A DNA stretch of 64,000 nt from Gelidibacter salicanalis (GTDB lineage: Bacteria; Bacteroidota; Bacteroidia; Flavobacteriales; Flavobacteriaceae): contig NZ_JAEHJZ010000008.1 in the NCBI RefSeq assembly GCF_016469035.1, positions 98,502 to 162,501 on the forward strand. Reading direction: 5' to 3'. Both the position numbers and the translations under genes were made by a program. Position 1 is the stretch's first letter. Every line of letters begins with the position of its first letter. Below the pieces are notes generated by a model. It saw only the letters and a list, made by a program, of their open reading frames with translations, searched no databases and was not told where the DNA came from. Below are positions 63,576 through 64,000 of this stretch, one piece after another.

Positions 63576-64000
63576 GTGTATAAGCAATGGCTTGTCCTCG
63601 CCTACTTGGAAAATCCTGCGGATTTTCCTATGGAAAGTACCTGTTTGCAATTGTCCGTGACGAACCACGCCACAGCTCATACGTGTGCCGAGAGTAACGA
63701 CTGGCTGAAAGTCGTTACACAACTGTTTACAAGATGGTGGAACCGACCCACCGGTGTTGTCCTACAGGGGAGAGCATCAAACCCCCATAAGGTGCTTTGG
63801 TAAAGAGCCAAGGTATTGAGCGTTATGGAAAAGGCTGCGCCACGAGCGTGGTCAGGTATAGATAATGGAGATGAATGCAAATGAACCTCTGAAGAAGTGT
63901 CCCCGCTGAAGGGCGGGGCAGGCTGAGAAAGTGCAACCTTCTGTCAAAAGTGTTTGAAGTATGACAAACATTATAAGTCCAGCGGTTACCTGTTTATTGG
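63576..64000 (+). mobile_element. Group II intron, 5' part, runs off the window
   Basis: It starts GTGTATAAGCAATGGC and contains domain I features shared with the intron at 60985: CTCGCCTACTTGGAAAA, the CCTGCGGATTTTCC hairpin, AAGGTGCTTTGGTAAAGAGC, TATTGAGCGTTATGG, and TCAAAAGTGTTTGAAGTATG near the end. The maturase ORF and domains V-VI would lie beyond 64000. This copy could supply the maturase for the ORF-less intron. Confidence 0.75.

Noticed and set aside
1-64000. CRISPR array, tRNA or rRNA genes
   Set aside because: No regularly spaced repeat-spacer units and no cloverleaf or rRNA sequence were recognised on reading either strand.

Overview
The window looks like a chromosomal stretch of a marine, agar-degrading flavobacterium (Bacteroidota, probably Flavobacteriaceae). 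The support is low-GC DNA, SusC/SusD and DUF6520 proteins, BfmA/DUF5712 mobilisation genes, and two blocks of agar enzymes (GH117, two GH50, two GH16, a GH2) with a complete set of genes for 3,6-anhydro-L-galactose catabolism. No rRNA, tRNA or CRISPR array was seen.

1-33 kb, agar utilisation. After the 3' part of a LuxR-type regulator, a + strand block codes for a zinc-type dehydrogenase, a KduD-like SDR, an aldehyde dehydrogenase, an enolase-superfamily cycloisomerase, GH117, 2-keto-3-deoxy sugar kinase, a broken LacI regulator, KDPG/KDPGal aldolase, an MFS sugar porter, GH50, GH16 and GH2. The expected route is agar to neoagaro-oligosaccharides (GH16/GH50), then anhydrogalactose (GH117), anhydrogalactonate, 2-keto-3-deoxygalactonate, and pyruvate plus glyceraldehyde-3-phosphate. 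A GH16 agarase (-) and an FG-GAP/UnbV protein (+) diverge near 18 kb. A tightly spaced eight-gene - strand operon (33.05 to 21.1 kb) joins GH50, a PhoD-like phosphoesterase and a second FG-GAP protein to an unusual CoA module: enoyl-CoA hydratase, a second aldehyde dehydrogenase, a solute-binding protein without signal peptide, and two class III CoA-transferases. An identical 14-mer lies upstream of three agar transcription units.

33-40.2 kb, decayed mobile DNA. There is an ssb gene with a nonsense codon, a DUF6876 gene split by a three-recombinase (RIT) element with perfect 33-bp terminal inverted repeats, a candidate oriT, a BfmA-like gene and a truncated DUF5712 relaxase gene.

40.3-50.8 kb, peptide-type signalling/uptake island. 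It holds a DUF7793-like protein, an AraC regulator with HAMP-like region, a MauE/DoxX-type membrane protein, a small four-cysteine secreted DUF6520 protein, and a convergent SusC-SusD-S9 peptidase operon. Exact 21-bp-phased TTAGTCAA boxes precede both + strand units.

51.8-64 kb, accessory/defence region. XRE regulator, DinD and a YhcG-like remnant are followed by a tyrosine recombinase and what I read as an integron-like gene-cassette array. Four successive cassettes (TrlF ATPase; a small lipoprotein; an IS91-type unit; a DUF262/HNH GmrSD-like nuclease) each begin with a G^TT boundary box whose reverse complement recurs at the end of the same cassette, with attC-like stem-loops in between. 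Two group II introns sit directly behind the 3' boundary boxes; one has lost its ORF and the other runs off the window. This array is the most interesting feature here.
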